64,000 nucleotides of DNA from Grimontia kaedaensis (GTDB lineage: Bacteria; Pseudomonadota; Gammaproteobacteria; Enterobacterales; Vibrionaceae). The stretch's first letter is position 1; every line of letters starts with the position of its first letter. A model generated the notes under the pieces. It did not search any database. It was not told the origin of the DNA and saw only the letters and a program-made list of their open reading frames with translations. Below, one piece after another: positions 42,902 to 52,241 of this stretch. A program made the translations under genes and the position numbers. The stretch covers positions 3,162,001 through 3,226,000 of the forward strand of contig NZ_CP082275.1 in assembly GCF_023746615.1 (NCBI RefSeq), written 5' to 3'.

Positions 42902-44221
42902 ATGCCTGTTAAACATATTGCTGCGCTACCTAGGCTTCACCAAGTCTCAATTATGGCTCTCAGTGCCTTTGTGGTACTGCTGATTTTGCTCCCCACTGAA
43001 ACCCCAGCTTCACACCCGGACGCCAAATTTGAAGTGGGTAAACAATATTCCATTCCCTTAGATACCGTCTCATTGCTTCCACCGGAAAATGAACAACTAC
43101 CCGTGGTGGCCTATGCGCCGCTCGAATGGCATAAGTTCAAGGTAAAAGCTGGCGACAGTCTGGCTGTAATTTTTGACCGTGTTGGCATAAGCCCAACGAC
43201 CCTTTATCGCCTGATCAACAGTGACAAGGGCACCAAATCGCTGGCTTCGCTGAAAGTGGGCGATGAAATCCACCTTGGCTTTGACGAAAACGGCTTATTC
43301 ACTCAGCTCGTGCAGCCGAAAAATGCCAATGAGAAACTGGTCGTCACCCGCATAGGTGATGAGTTCTTCTCCAAAACAGAGTCCAAGCAAATTGATACTC
43401 AGGTGAACTTTGCTTCGGCAACCATCACCTCCAGTTTCTGGAATGCAGGCGTCGCAGCAGGACTCAACGCCAACCAAATCATGGAGCTGGCAGGGATTTT
43501 TGGCTGGGACATCGACTTTGCCCTCGATATCCGTCAAGGCGACAAGTTTTCGGTGTTGTTTGAAGAGCAATTGGTAGAAGGCGAAATGATTGGTCGTGGT
43601 AATATCCTAGCCGCGACCTTTACCAACCAGGGCGAAACTTTCACTGCCATACGATCTGAGTCGGGTAAGTATTACGATGAGAAAGGCCGCGCAATGAGGA
43701 AAGCCTTCCTGCGTTCACCTGTTAACTTCCGATACGTAAGCTCGAACTTCAACCCTCGTCGACTGCACCCTGTAACGGGCCGGGTTAAGGCACACCGAGG
43801 CACAGATTATGTAGCACCTGTTGGTACACCGATTTGGGCGGCGGGCGATGGCGTGGTGATGAAATCGGCCTATAACAAGTTTAACGGCCATTACGTTTTC
43901 ATCCGCCACAGCTCAACTTATATCACCAAGTATCTTCACCTCACAAAGCGCAAAGTGAAGACCGGACAGCGTGTTAAACAAGGGCAGACCATTGGTACTC
44001 TTGGCGGTACAGGCCGTGTTACCGGCCCTCACCTTCACTATGAATTTCTGGTAAACGGTGTTCACAAGAACCCAAGAACAGTGAAGTTACCGCAATCAAA
44101 GTCACTGGCGGGTAAGGAAAAAACCGCTTTTATCGAACTGGCTAAAGACCGCATGGCGCAGCTTAATAAGTTCGAGCAACTGTTAGCGTCCATCCGCACC
44201 CTTGAACGCGTTTCTTCATAG
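42902..44221 (+). CDS. M23 peptidoglycan endopeptidase (ShyC/MepM-like)
   Basis: The 439-residue protein cleaves peptide cross-links in murein during wall growth. An N-terminal membrane anchor (VSIMALSAFVVLLILLP, about 16-32) is followed by an OapA/LysM-like segment (FKVKAGDSLAVIFDRVGISPTTLYRLI, about 80-106). An intermediate domain comes next, then the C-terminal M23 domain. Zinc ligands sit in HRGTDY and GPHLHYEF, with the intervening HSSTYITKYLHL also intact. It is intact LytM, so an active enzyme is expected. In V. cholerae the gene next to tyrS is, as I recall, shyC. Its TAG stop lies inside the 20-bp dispersed repeat at 44220. Confidence 0.9.
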   Translation: MPVKHIAALPRLHQVSIMALSAFVVLLILLPTETPASHPDAKFEVGKQYSIPLDTVSLLPPENEQLPVVAYAPLEWHKFKVKAGDSLAVIFDRVGISPTTLYRLINSDKGTKSLASLKVGDEIHLGFDENGLFTQLVQPKNANEKLVVTRIGDEFFSKTESKQIDTQVNFASATITSSFWNAGVAAGLNANQIMELAGIFGWDIDFALDIRQGDKFSVLFEEQLVEGEMIGRGNILAATFTNQGETFTAIRSESGKYYDEKGRAMRKAFLRSPVNFRYVSSNFNPRRLHPVTGRVKAHRGTDYVAPVGTPIWAAGDGVVMKSAYNKFNGHYVFIRHSSTYITKYLHLTKRKVKTGQRVKQGQTIGTLGGTGRVTGPHLHYEFLVNGVHKNPRTVKLPQSKSLAGKEKTAFIELAKDRMAQLNKFEQLLASIRTLERVSS

Positions 44222-44239
44222 GGTCTGTTGACCTTTGGT
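44220..44239 (+). repeat. Solitary copy of the MITE terminal repeat
   Basis: AGGGTCTGTTGACCTTTGGT is identical over 20 bases to the left end of the element at 49243-49506. It begins within the stop codon of the M23 gene and continues into its 3' region. There is no matching second end nearby, so it looks like a solo terminal sequence or excision remnant. Confidence 0.7.
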
Positions 44240-44251
44240 TTGGTACAAAAT

Positions 44252-44281
44252 AAAAAGCAGCGCTTGTGCGCTGCTTTTTTT
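44252..44281. terminator. Bidirectional Rho-independent terminator
   Basis: Stem AAAAAGCAGCGC/GCGCTGCTTTTT with loop TTGT, between the M23 gene and the convergent RND permease gene. Confidence 0.9.
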
Positions 44282-44299
44282 GTGCATGGAAATTCAGCC

Positions 44300-47200
44300 T
44301 CAAAGCTGAGGCTCAGCTGCCCTTTGTGCCTTTGGGTGTGGCGCTTCCTTCTCTTCGGTTTGCCAAACCAAGTTAGTTTCTTTCTTCACGCCTTTAGGCT
44401 CACGCGCCAGCATCAGAAGACAGGGCGTCAAGACCAGCGTTAGCACAGTAGAAAAAGCCAGACCACCCGCTACAGCAGTTGCAAGCTGAGACCACCACTG
44501 GGTGCTCGGCGCACCAAACTCAATACCGCGGTTGACCAAATCAACGTTCATTTCCAGAACCATAGGTAACAGGCCTAGAATCGTTGTCACGGTCGTCAGT
44601 AGTACAGGACGTAAACGCTGGGCGCCGGTTCTCAGGATGGCGTCGATCTTTTCAAGGCCACTGCGACGCAACACGTTATAAGTATCAATCAGTACAATAT
44701 TGTTGTTCACCACGATACCCGCCAGTGTAATCACCCCAACACCTGACATGATAACCCCAAACGGACGCTGGAATACCAGAAGGCCAAGGAATACACCCAC
44801 TGTAGAAAACAAGACTGCACTCAAAATCAGAAACGCCTGATAGAAGCTATTGAATTGAGTGATGAGGATTAACGCCATCGCCGCCAATGCCGCCAGAAAG
44901 GCTGTCATCAGGAAGGCTGAGCTCTCATCTTGCTCCTCATTTTGTCCACGCAAAGTCACTATCACTTCTGGTGACAAGCCCAGTTTTTCAATCTGTTCGT
45001 TGAGTCCAGGTAGCGACAAACTGAGGTTATAACCTTCCGTCATGTCAGCCATCACTTTCACAACACGTCTGCCGTCAACACGGTCAATATTGCCTTGCTT
45101 TGGCTCTGGCTTAATTTGGGCAAAATTGGTGATAGGTACCAATCCATAAGCAGTTTTAACACGAAGCTCATCAAAACGGCCGATATCGCGCTTTTCTTCC
45201 GGATAACGCACCAGAATATCAACTTCCTCAGTAGCGTCATCTGGCAGGTAATCACCAATTTTAAGACCGTTGGTCACGAACTGTACTGTGTTACCCACCA
45301 GTAAAGCATCAGCCCCGTAACGTGCAGCATCTTCGCGGTTGATATCAATTGACCAATCAATACCCGGTTTAGTCAGAGTATCGCTGTAGTTGGTGAACGC
45401 AGGATCCTGCTCGAGCAGATCGCGGATTTGTTTCGCAGCGGGGGCGATCAGCCTATGGTCTGCAGCGCTGATTTCAATCGACAGGTCATGATCGCTTGGC
45501 GGCCCTGCATCGGGCTTTTTGAACTCCAGCTCAAGGCCGGACAAGTCAGAGGTTTTCTCGCGCAGCTCCTCGATGATCTCCTTCACCTTACGACGCTCTT
45601 GCCAATCGACAGGCTTCATCTGGATAACACCAATTTCGTCCTGACCGCCGGTTTTGGTGTAGACAGATTCGATCTCATCCATTCCCATCACACGATCTTC
45701 AACTTCAGCCATCAAGGCATCTTTTTCAAAGATCGACAAATCACCATGGGAACGTACTTTGATGTTAAAGAATGCAGGATCCACATCAGGGAAGAATTCG
45801 GAACCAAGACCTGACTTGCCGTACGAAAAGATAACACCAGCAGCCACAATCACCGCTGCAATCAGAATCTTAATGGGATGCTTGATTGCAACAGAAAGCG
45901 TGTTGATGTAGGCGCGTGTAATGCCACGGGCTTGGGAGAAATCCCCCTGCTCGAGTGCATGAGTACCAGCCTGTTGCTCCGCTGTCAAAGGCAGTGGCTT
46001 ACCCACCATGCTCCCCAGAACAGGTACAAACAGGAGCGCCATTGCCAGCGATGCAGCAAGTGTTGCAATCAGCGTCAGTGGCATATAGCCCATGAACTCA
46101 CCGGTGATCCCCGGCCAGAACAGAAGCGGCGCAAAAGCGGCAAGTGTAGTGGCTGTCGATGCAATGATCGGCCACGCCATACGGTGCGCCGCTTCGCGGT
46201 AAGCCATTTTACGATCTACACCTTCGCGCATACGACGATCGGCGTATTCGGTCACTACGATCGCGCCATCTACCAACAGGCCGACAGCCATGATGAGAGA
46301 GAACAACACGACGATATTGACCGTCAGTCCGGCCAATGACAGCACCACCAGACCCGTCAAGAAGGAGCCAGGAATCGAAACGCCCACCAGCAGCGCAGTA
46401 CGCGCGCCCAGAATCGCGATGATAACAATCACCACCAGCAAGATAGCGGAAAGGATGTTGTTCTGGAGATCAGTCAACATCGAGCGCACATCTTCAGAGC
46501 CATCCCAAGTGTATTTCACCTGAAGTGCTCCCGGCCAAAGCGGAGACTTCTGCGCTTCGTTCATGACGGCTTTCGCCAGCTCAACGGTCTCGATAATGTT
46601 CTCACCGGCCCGCTTTTTCACATCAAGCACGACTGCTGGCTTACCGTCCAGACGGGCAAAACTTTCTGGGTCTTTAAATGCACGGCGAACGGTCGCGACA
46701 TCACTCACCGTGACCACTTGATTACCTTCAATCTTGATCGGCAAAGTCAGAACATCGTTTGCAGTTTCAAAGACTGATGGGACTTTGACAGAAAAGCGGC
46801 CATACCCAGTATCCACATAACCCGCCGCGACAACGCGGTTATTACGTGAAACCAGATTAAAGATGTCCTGCTGATCCAGCCCATAGCTTTCAAGCAGCAA
46901 AGGCTCAACGATGATTTCTACGACATCATCACGATCGCCTGCGATATCCACTTCCAGAATTTGTTTGAAACCTTCCAACTTTTCCTGAAGTTCACGGGCA
47001 ATTTTCACAATCGCTCGTTCAGAAACATCACCATACAAGGCAATGGAAAGCACAGGTTGCATATTGGCGAAGGTGACTTCGTTGACGGTCGGTTCGTCGC
47101 TGTCATCCGGCAAGCGTGGCTTCACCAAATCCACAGCTTCACGAACATCAGCCATGGCTTCATTAAGATCAACACCAACGTTAAATTCCAGCGTCACAGA

Positions 47201-47470
47201 AGCGTGGCCTTCGGTCGCCGTTGCCGTCATCTCCTTGATGCCTTCAATCGAGCGAAGTTCTTGCTCAACCGGACGCACCAGCAGACGCTCCGCATCTTCT
47301 GGGGAAATACCTTCGTGGCTGACAGAGACATAAATCACCGGAATGGTGATGTCAGGATCAGACTCTTTCGGAATGGTTTGGTAGGTGTAAAAGCCCGCGA
47401 TCAATAGCACCAACAACAAGGTGACCATGGTACGGGTACGAGCCAGTGACGCATCAATCAATGTTCTCAT
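44300..47470 (-). CDS. RND efflux pump inner-membrane permease
   Basis: The 1056-residue proton-driven RND transporter has the standard layout. The first helix is near residues 12-30, followed by a large periplasmic domain with PEDAERLLVRPVEQEL. Helices 2-6 (about 335-480) contain GLLVDGAIVVTEYADRRMREG. A second periplasmic domain and helices 8-12 (VITLAGIVVNNNIVLIDTYN) follow. It works with the adaptor encoded 12 bp upstream and presumably with a TolC-type outer channel, which is absent here. Substrates are not predictable; V. cholerae has a pair at the same place beside erpA. Confidence 0.93.
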   Translation of the reverse strand: MRTLIDASLARTRTMVTLLLVLLIAGFYTYQTIPKESDPDITIPVIYVSVSHEGISPEDAERLLVRPVEQELRSIEGIKEMTATATEGHASVTLEFNVGVDLNEAMADVREAVDLVKPRLPDDSDEPTVNEVTFANMQPVLSIALYGDVSERAIVKIARELQEKLEGFKQILEVDIAGDRDDVVEIIVEPLLLESYGLDQQDIFNLVSRNNRVVAAGYVDTGYGRFSVKVPSVFETANDVLTLPIKIEGNQVVTVSDVATVRRAFKDPESFARLDGKPAVVLDVKKRAGENIIETVELAKAVMNEAQKSPLWPGALQVKYTWDGSEDVRSMLTDLQNNILSAILLVVIVIIAILGARTALLVGVSIPGSFLTGLVVLSLAGLTVNIVVLFSLIMAVGLLVDGAIVVTEYADRRMREGVDRKMAYREAAHRMAWPIIASTATTLAAFAPLLFWPGITGEFMGYMPLTLIATLAASLAMALLFVPVLGSMVGKPLPLTAEQQAGTHALEQGDFSQARGITRAYINTLSVAIKHPIKILIAAVIVAAGVIFSYGKSGLGSEFFPDVDPAFFNIKVRSHGDLSIFEKDALMAEVEDRVMGMDEIESVYTKTGGQDEIGVIQMKPVDWQERRKVKEIIEELREKTSDLSGLELEFKKPDAGPPSDHDLSIEISAADHRLIAPAAKQIRDLLEQDPAFTNYSDTLTKPGIDWSIDINREDAARYGADALLVGNTVQFVTNGLKIGDYLPDDATEEVDILVRYPEEKRDIGRFDELRVKTAYGLVPITNFAQIKPEPKQGNIDRVDGRRVVKVMADMTEGYNLSLSLPGLNEQIEKLGLSPEVIVTLRGQNEEQDESSAFLMTAFLAALAAMALILITQFNSFYQAFLILSAVLFSTVGVFLGLLVFQRPFGVIMSGVGVITLAGIVVNNNIVLIDTYNVLRRSGLEKIDAILRTGAQRLRPVLLTTVTTILGLLPMVLEMNVDLVNRGIEFGAPSTQWWSQLATAVAGGLAFSTVLTLVLTPCLLMLAREPKGVKKETNLVWQTEEKEAPHPKAQRAAEPQL

Positions 47471-47482
47471 GTGATGCTCCCC

Positions 47483-48571
47483 TTATTGTGCCGACGCTTG
47501 ACGTACCGCCTCAACAGCATCACCGTCACGCACAAAGCCCTGCCCTTTGGTGATCACATCGACTTCATCACCTAACCCTGCCAGCCAAATGCCATTTTGC
47601 TCAGCTTTAACAATATTCGCAGAAACGAAGGCGACCTTGTCACCCTGCAAGGTTTTGACACCCAAATTACCTTTTTCATCCAGAGCCAACATTGAAGGAC
47701 TTAACTTCACTGCACTCTGCTGCTCTAAAGCGAGATCCACTTCGGCGCTGATACCTGCCGGCAGTTTTTGCTCGGGATTAGGAATTTCAAGTTCAATAGT
47801 GAAAGTGTTGGTTGCGGGGGATGAAATACTGGATTGATAACGCAAACGCCCTTCTTTCATTGCACCATTAACCAGCAGCACATTAGCTGGTAAAGCGACA
47901 TCAATGTGACTGATATGCTTCTCACTGACATCTGCGGTCACAATCAAAGGGTCCAGATCCAGAATAGTGGCCATAGGATCACCTATGCCGAGGTAGTCAC
48001 CCACTTCGACATTCATGTCATCAACAATCCCATCAAATGGCGCACGAACTTCAGTGTGAGAGAGAGCAAGTTCGAGGTTCTCAACCGTTGCACGGGCTTC
48101 AACCAAGTTGGCCTGAGCAAGGGAAAACGCAACTTCACCCTGAAGCCCTTTTTTCTTCAGCGATTTCGCTGCGTTGTATTCTTTTTCACGAACCAACAAC
48201 AGCGCTTTCGCACGCTCAAGTTGAGCTTCACGATCGCCACGGTCTATGAAGATCAGCAACTCCCCCTTCTTCACTGAAGCGCCCTTACGAACATTTACTT
48301 TGGTCACACGACCTGCAGCTTCTGCCGAAATCGTGGCATCTCTGTCAGGTGCAGTTCGGCCGTACAGGGAGATCGAACGTGTAACGGGTTCCGCATAGAA
48401 AGTTTCAATCGCAACGCGGGTCAGAGGAGCTGACGCCTTTTCCTCTGCGGATTCAGATTTTTCGTTACTATGACCGCTTCCGACCCAAAATACCAAGCCA
48501 CAAAGAAGCACCAAAGAAATGACCCAGGGACGCTGGGAAAGGAAAGACGTTTTCGCGCCTGCATTCGTCAT
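47483..48571 (-). CDS. RND efflux periplasmic adaptor (membrane fusion protein)
   Basis: The 362-residue adaptor has an N-terminal anchor (WVISLVLLCGLVFWVGSG, about 12-30). A split lipoyl domain (AGRVTKVNVRKGASVKKGELL and TEVRAPFDGIVDDMNVEVGDYL) flanks an alpha-helical hairpin rich in Glu/Lys/Ala. A beta-barrel domain follows (DPLIVTADVSEKHI). It lies directly upstream of the RND permease in the same operon and should bridge it to TolC. No local regulator gene is present. Confidence 0.92.
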   Translation of the reverse strand: MTNAGAKTSFLSQRPWVISLVLLCGLVFWVGSGHSNEKSESAEEKASAPLTRVAIETFYAEPVTRSISLYGRTAPDRDATISAEAAGRVTKVNVRKGASVKKGELLIFIDRGDREAQLERAKALLLVREKEYNAAKSLKKKGLQGEVAFSLAQANLVEARATVENLELALSHTEVRAPFDGIVDDMNVEVGDYLGIGDPMATILDLDPLIVTADVSEKHISHIDVALPANVLLVNGAMKEGRLRYQSSISSPATNTFTIELEIPNPEQKLPAGISAEVDLALEQQSAVKLSPSMLALDEKGNLGVKTLQGDKVAFVSANIVKAEQNGIWLAGLGDEVDVITKGQGFVRDGDAVEAVRQASAQ

Positions 48572-48636
48572 AATCGTTCCATCCTGACGTAGTTACTGCA
48601 GTGAAAGAAAATGGACGCAGACCCTACTGGTCCATT

Positions 48637-48675
48637 GAAAAAAACGCGGCAGCTCTGTTAAGAACTGCCGCGTCT
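48637..48675 (-). terminator. Rho-independent terminator of erpA
   Basis: On the minus strand the stem ACGCGGCAG/CTGCCGCGT encloses 12 bases and is followed by TTTTTTT. Confidence 0.85.
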
Positions 48676-48693
48676 TAAAGAGTGTCTTATAGT

Positions 48694-49035
48694 TTATACA
48701 CTGAAAGAGGCACCACAACCACAGGTAGTCGTTGCGTTAGGGTTATTAACGAAGAAACGTGAGCCTTCTAACCCTTCTGTGTAATCGACGACGCCGCCGA
48801 TCAAATACTGCAGGCTCATTGGGTCAACAACCAAGGTGACACCACTTTTCTCGATGGTCATATCGCCATCGTTGACGCTTTCATCAAACGTGAAGCCGTA
48901 CTGGAATCCACTACAGCCACCACCAGTGATATACACACGTAGCTTCAGGTTTGGGTTTTCCTCTTCCTGAATCAGTGTTTTTACCTTATTCGCTGCGGTT
49001 TCAGAAAACTGCAGTGGCAAAGCGGCATCACTCAT
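48694..49035 (-). CDS. erpA: Iron-sulfur cluster insertion protein ErpA
   Basis: This A-type carrier delivers Fe-S clusters to apoproteins, including isoprenoid enzymes. The 113-residue protein has the three conserved cysteines, Cys41 ([11 protein letters not shown]) and Cys105/Cys107 (TTCGCGASF). Length and motifs match E. coli ErpA (114). It is monocistronic between its terminator and the MITE-bearing intergenic region that separates it from divergent hemL, the same neighbour as in E. coli and vibrios. Confidence 0.97.
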   Translation of the reverse strand: MSDAALPLQFSETAANKVKTLIQEEENPNLKLRVYITGGGCSGFQYGFTFDESVNDGDMTIEKSGVTLVVDPMSLQYLIGGVVDYTEGLEGSRFFVNNPNATTTCGCGASFSV

Positions 49036-49242
49036 TGTTACCTCACATTAACTCTTTATATTCTGACCGCATTATCTAATACCTGACTAATTCGTTCAAG
49101 TATTGCTCTTCGCACGGAAACTTACTCAGCAATATACACCAAGTCTAAGCCGGATGTGATGCTTACCTCATCATCCATCTCGCACCCTTTCAACGTATCC
49201 CGTACAATACGCATTGACAGTGAATTAATGATCAAATAGTCC

Positions 49243-49506
49243 AGGGTCTGTTGACCTTTGGTGATCATTTTTGCGGCGCTTGTGGGGACTTTATACAAGG
49301 CAGAGGCTTCGACGTGTAGCTGGCCTACACGAGAAGCCGATAACGCGGGAGAAAGCCCCCACAAACGCCGCCCGAAAGGTTCAGCTAAAAGCGCTTTATG
49401 CTTTGTTGAGCTGTATTTACTTAGAATGCTAAGCGTCATAAAGCTCGCCGCGCCTAAAACGCTTTTCTCAAGAACAAAATTTAACCACCAAAGGCCAACA
49501 GACCCT
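49243..49506. mobile_element. 264-bp MITE-like element with terminal inverted repeats
   Basis: The left end AGGGTCTGTTGACCTTTGGT and the inverted right end AGGGTCTGTTGGCCTTTGGT differ at one of 20 positions. Inside lies a second inverted pair, GCGGCGCTTGTGGGG against CCCCCACAAACGCCGC (one mismatch). At its centre is a hairpin, GGCTTC-GTGTAG/CTACAC-GAAGCC. The element is non-autonomous, as there is no transposase. CCCTA at the right end suggests TA at the boundary, but the left flank reads CCA, so a target duplication is not clear. It sits between erpA and hemL, ending 11 bp before the hemL ATG. Confidence 0.8.
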
Positions 49507-49517
49507 AGGAAAGAACC

Positions 49518-50807
49518 ATGACAAAATCAGCCGAGCTATTCCAACAAGCCCGTAAAACCATCCCAGGTGGTGTGAACTCTCCGGTTCGCGCTTTCGCGGG
49601 TGTAGGTGGTGACCCAATTTTTATCGAACGTGCTGACGGCGCGTACATCTATGATGCAGATGGCAAAGCCTACATCGACTATGTTGGCTCTTGGGGCCCT
49701 ATGATCCTGGGGCACAATCACCCAAGTATTCGAGATGCCGTGATCACCGCAGCGCAAAATGGCCTGAGCTTCGGCGCACCAACTGCCCGCGAAATCACGC
49801 TAGCTGAGCTAGTTAGCAAACTGGTGCCTTCCATGGAAATGGTGCGTATGGTGAGCTCTGGCACCGAAGCCACCATGAGTGCAATCCGTCTTGCACGTGG
49901 TTTTACCCGCCGCGACAAATTCATCAAGTTTGAAGGCTGCTACCATGGCCACGCAGACTGCCTGCTGGTGAAAGCCGGTTCTGGTGCACTGACACTGGGC
50001 GAGCCTACCTCTCCGGGCGTGCCTGCAGATTTCGCCAAACACACCCTTACTTGTACCTTCAACGATCTGGACTCAGTGCGTGCAGCTTTCGAGCAATACC
50101 CTGAAGAGATTTCCTGCATCATCGTTGAGCCGGTTGCAGGCAACATGAACTGTATTCCACCGCAGGAAGGTTTCCTAGAAGGTCTTCGCGCGCTGTGTGA
50201 TGAGTTTGGTGCACTGTTGATTTTCGATGAAGTGATGACAGGTTTCCGCGTTGCTCTGGGTGGTGCGCAGGCACATTACAATATCAAGCCGGATCTAACG
50301 ACTCTGGGTAAAGTTATCGGTGGCGGTATGCCTGTCGGTGCATTCGGTGGCCGTCGTGACGTGATGGAATACATCGCACCAACTGGCCCGGTTTATCAGG
50401 CGGGTACGCTTTCTGGTAACCCTGTTGCCATGGCTGCTGGTGAAGCCGCTCTGACCGAGCTTTCAAAAGAAGGCAATGAGGCCCACCTTGCCGAGCTAAC
50501 CAAGCGTTTGGCTGAAGGTTTCAAAGCCACTGCTGACAGACACGGTGTTGCTCTGGCGATAAACCAAGTTGGCGGTATGTTCGGTTTCTTCTTTACTGAT
50601 AAAGACACCGTCGGCTGCTTTGCTGACGTTCAACAGTGTGATATTGAGAAGTTCAAACGCTTCTTCCACCTCATGCTGGATGAAGGTGTGTATCTGGCAC
50701 CGTCTGCTTTTGAAGCAAGCTTCACTTCTTTGGCACATGGTGAGAAAGAGCTGGAAGCGACGCTGGCGGCAGCTGACCGCGCGTTTGCCAAACTCGCTGC
50801 AGAATAA
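49518..50807 (+). CDS. hemL: Glutamate-1-semialdehyde 2,1-aminomutase
   Basis: This PLP enzyme makes 5-aminolevulinate from glutamate-1-semialdehyde in heme and corrin synthesis. The 429-residue protein shows the PLP-binding Lys at residue 265 in [17 protein letters not shown], as in E. coli. It also has [23 protein letters not shown] and [11 protein letters not shown]. The ribosome-binding site AGGAAAG lies directly beside the right end of the MITE-like element, so the element forms the entire proximal upstream region of hemL and may carry or disturb its promoter. A terminator follows. Confidence 0.97.
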   Translation: MTKSAELFQQARKTIPGGVNSPVRAFAGVGGDPIFIERADGAYIYDADGKAYIDYVGSWGPMILGHNHPSIRDAVITAAQNGLSFGAPTAREITLAELVSKLVPSMEMVRMVSSGTEATMSAIRLARGFTRRDKFIKFEGCYHGHADCLLVKAGSGALTLGEPTSPGVPADFAKHTLTCTFNDLDSVRAAFEQYPEEISCIIVEPVAGNMNCIPPQEGFLEGLRALCDEFGALLIFDEVMTGFRVALGGAQAHYNIKPDLTTLGKVIGGGMPVGAFGGRRDVMEYIAPTGPVYQAGTLSGNPVAMAAGEAALTELSKEGNEAHLAELTKRLAEGFKATADRHGVALAINQVGGMFGFFFTDKDTVGCFADVQQCDIEKFKRFFHLMLDEGVYLAPSAFEASFTSLAHGEKELEATLAAADRAFAKLAAE

Positions 50808-50825
50808 TTGATAAGAATCGAATGG

Positions 50826-50852
50826 AAAAACGGAGCTTTGGCTCCGTTTTTT
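50826..50852. terminator. Rho-independent terminator of hemL
   Basis: Stem AAAAACGGAGC/GCTCCGTTTTTT with loop TTTG. The minus-strand small gene at 50851-50958 ends in its T-tract and could use it as well. Confidence 0.9.
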
Positions 50853-50958
50853 ATTGCCAGTTAATCACGGCAAGCACCACAAGGGCGACAGCACAAAGCA
50901 ACGGCAAGCTCAATTTGCGTCGTTTTTTGGACTCGCAGTTGCCTTCACAACACGGCAT
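50851..50958 (-). CDS. 35-residue Cys-rich single-pass membrane protein candidate
   Basis: I do not know a name for this frame. It starts MPCCEGNCESKKRRK: three cysteines in a CC-x3-C pattern, then a cluster of five basic residues. A hydrophobic helix (LSLPLLCAVALVVLAVI) follows and it ends NWQ. The ATG is preceded by AAAGGA at good spacing. The order cysteines-basic-helix predicts an N-in anchor with the cysteine motif in the cytoplasm, where it might bind a metal. It converges with hemL and ends in the hemL terminator. Conservation across relatives would settle whether it is expressed. Confidence 0.6.
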   Translation of the reverse strand: MPCCEGNCESKKRRKLSLPLLCAVALVVLAVINWQ

Positions 50959-51054
50959 GATTTTTGTCCTTTCTCGTTGAATTATCACAACGTATCATAT
51001 CTTCCTAACTACACTCATCTCCAACACCGCTGAGAGAAAATAAGGAGCCCGCCC

Positions 51055-52137
51055 GTGGCATCATTCAAGGCCGAACCGAGACACTGGACACTAATAGGCG
51101 CGTTGCTCCTCGCAGCATACGCCTGTTATATGTTGATCGCCCCCTACATTGGCTCCATCGTGTTGGCATTTATTGTCTCCCTACTTTTCTTCCCTCTGCA
51201 TGAGAAGATTGAAAACAAACTACCATCACACCCAAACGTTGCTGCAGCGCTTTCCTGCACCCTGCTGACAGTGATAATTATCATTCCAATGATTTTCGTC
51301 GCAGCAGCCATACTGAGCCAGGGAGTGACATTTTTTACCGGTGCATATGAATGGCTGACCCAAGGCGGCGCAAAAGAGATTCTGGCTGCGCCGATTGTGA
51401 AAACTGGCCTGGCTTTGGTAGATAAATGGCTACCAACAGACTCTATTAACCCGCAGGAGTTGGTTGCCAAAGCAGCGTCAACGCTTTCTTCTATGAGCTC
51501 TCAAATGCTGGGAATGAGCTCCAAAATACTCGGTGATGTGACGGGCGTTTTCGTTAATTTCCTGCTGATGCTATTCGTGTTGTTCTTCCTGCTTCGCGAC
51601 CACGACAAGATCATCAATATGCTCCGTCATGTCAGTCCGCTTTCGCGCAGTCAAGAAGACACCTTGCTCGATGAAGCAGAAAAAGTGGCTAAATCTGCGG
51701 TACTCGGTTCATTCCTGACTGCGCTGGCGCAGGGCGTTGTAGGCGGTTTTGCCATGTGGCTGGCAGGGTTTGCGGGTTTATTCTGGGGCACCATGATGGC
51801 ATTTGCCTCTTTTATTCCTGTTGTTGGTACTGCGCTGATCTGGATGCCCGCCGCGGCTTATCTACTTCTTATTGGCCAATGGGAATGGGCGGCATTTCTG
51901 GCTGGTTGGGGCGTTATTGTCGTCGGTTCGGTAGATAACATCCTTCGCCCACTACTGATGCAGGGCAACTCGGGAATGAACACCTTGCTGATTTTCTTCT
52001 CCCTAATTGGGGGTCTGCATGTGTATGGTCTGATGGGATTGATTTATGGCCCCATCATTTTCTCACTCACACTGGTACTGTTTCGCATGTACGAAACAGA
52101 ATTCCATAGCTTCCTTGAGAAGCAAGATAATTGCTGA
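51055..52137 (+). CDS. AI-2E family transporter (PerM/YdiK-like)
   Basis: The 360-residue inner-membrane protein has about seven or eight hydrophobic segments and the family layout: an N-terminal helix pair (WTLIGALLLAAYACYMLIAPYIGSI), a variable polar region, then conserved AVLGSFLTALAQGVVGG and GLHVYGLMGLIYGPII. Although the family was named after autoinducer-2 export, members include Na+/H+ antiporters and unknowns, so no substrate is claimed. It starts with GTG, supported by AAGGAGC upstream. A degenerate copy of the MITE end follows five bases after the stop. Confidence 0.88.
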   Translation: MASFKAEPRHWTLIGALLLAAYACYMLIAPYIGSIVLAFIVSLLFFPLHEKIENKLPSHPNVAAALSCTLLTVIIIIPMIFVAAAILSQGVTFFTGAYEWLTQGGAKEILAAPIVKTGLALVDKWLPTDSINPQELVAKAASTLSSMSSQMLGMSSKILGDVTGVFVNFLLMLFVLFFLLRDHDKIINMLRHVSPLSRSQEDTLLDEAEKVAKSAVLGSFLTALAQGVVGGFAMWLAGFAGLFWGTMMAFASFIPVVGTALIWMPAAAYLLLIGQWEWAAFLAGWGVIVVGSVDNILRPLLMQGNSGMNTLLIFFSLIGGLHVYGLMGLIYGPIIFSLTLVLFRMYETEFHSFLEKQDNC

Positions 52138-52141
52138 TGCT

Positions 52142-52187
52142 AGGGGCTGTTGAGCTTAGGTACCTAAGGCGCGGGATATTCCCTCAA
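52142..52187. repeat. Degenerate MITE-end copy with palindromes upstream of rsmC
   Basis: AGGGGCTGTTGAGCTTAGGT (52142-52161) matches the MITE terminal 20-mer at 17 positions. It merges into the perfect palindrome CTTAGGTACCTAAG (52155-52168), followed by GGGA/TCCC (52173-52183). TTGAG/CTCAA encloses both, giving a possible three-way junction. It lies 55-100 bp before rsmC. Confidence 0.5.
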
Positions 52188-52241
52188 AGGTGACTTTGTG
52201 GGAAAATCCGCGCCTCTTTGTTTGATAGCCCCGAGGTATCC

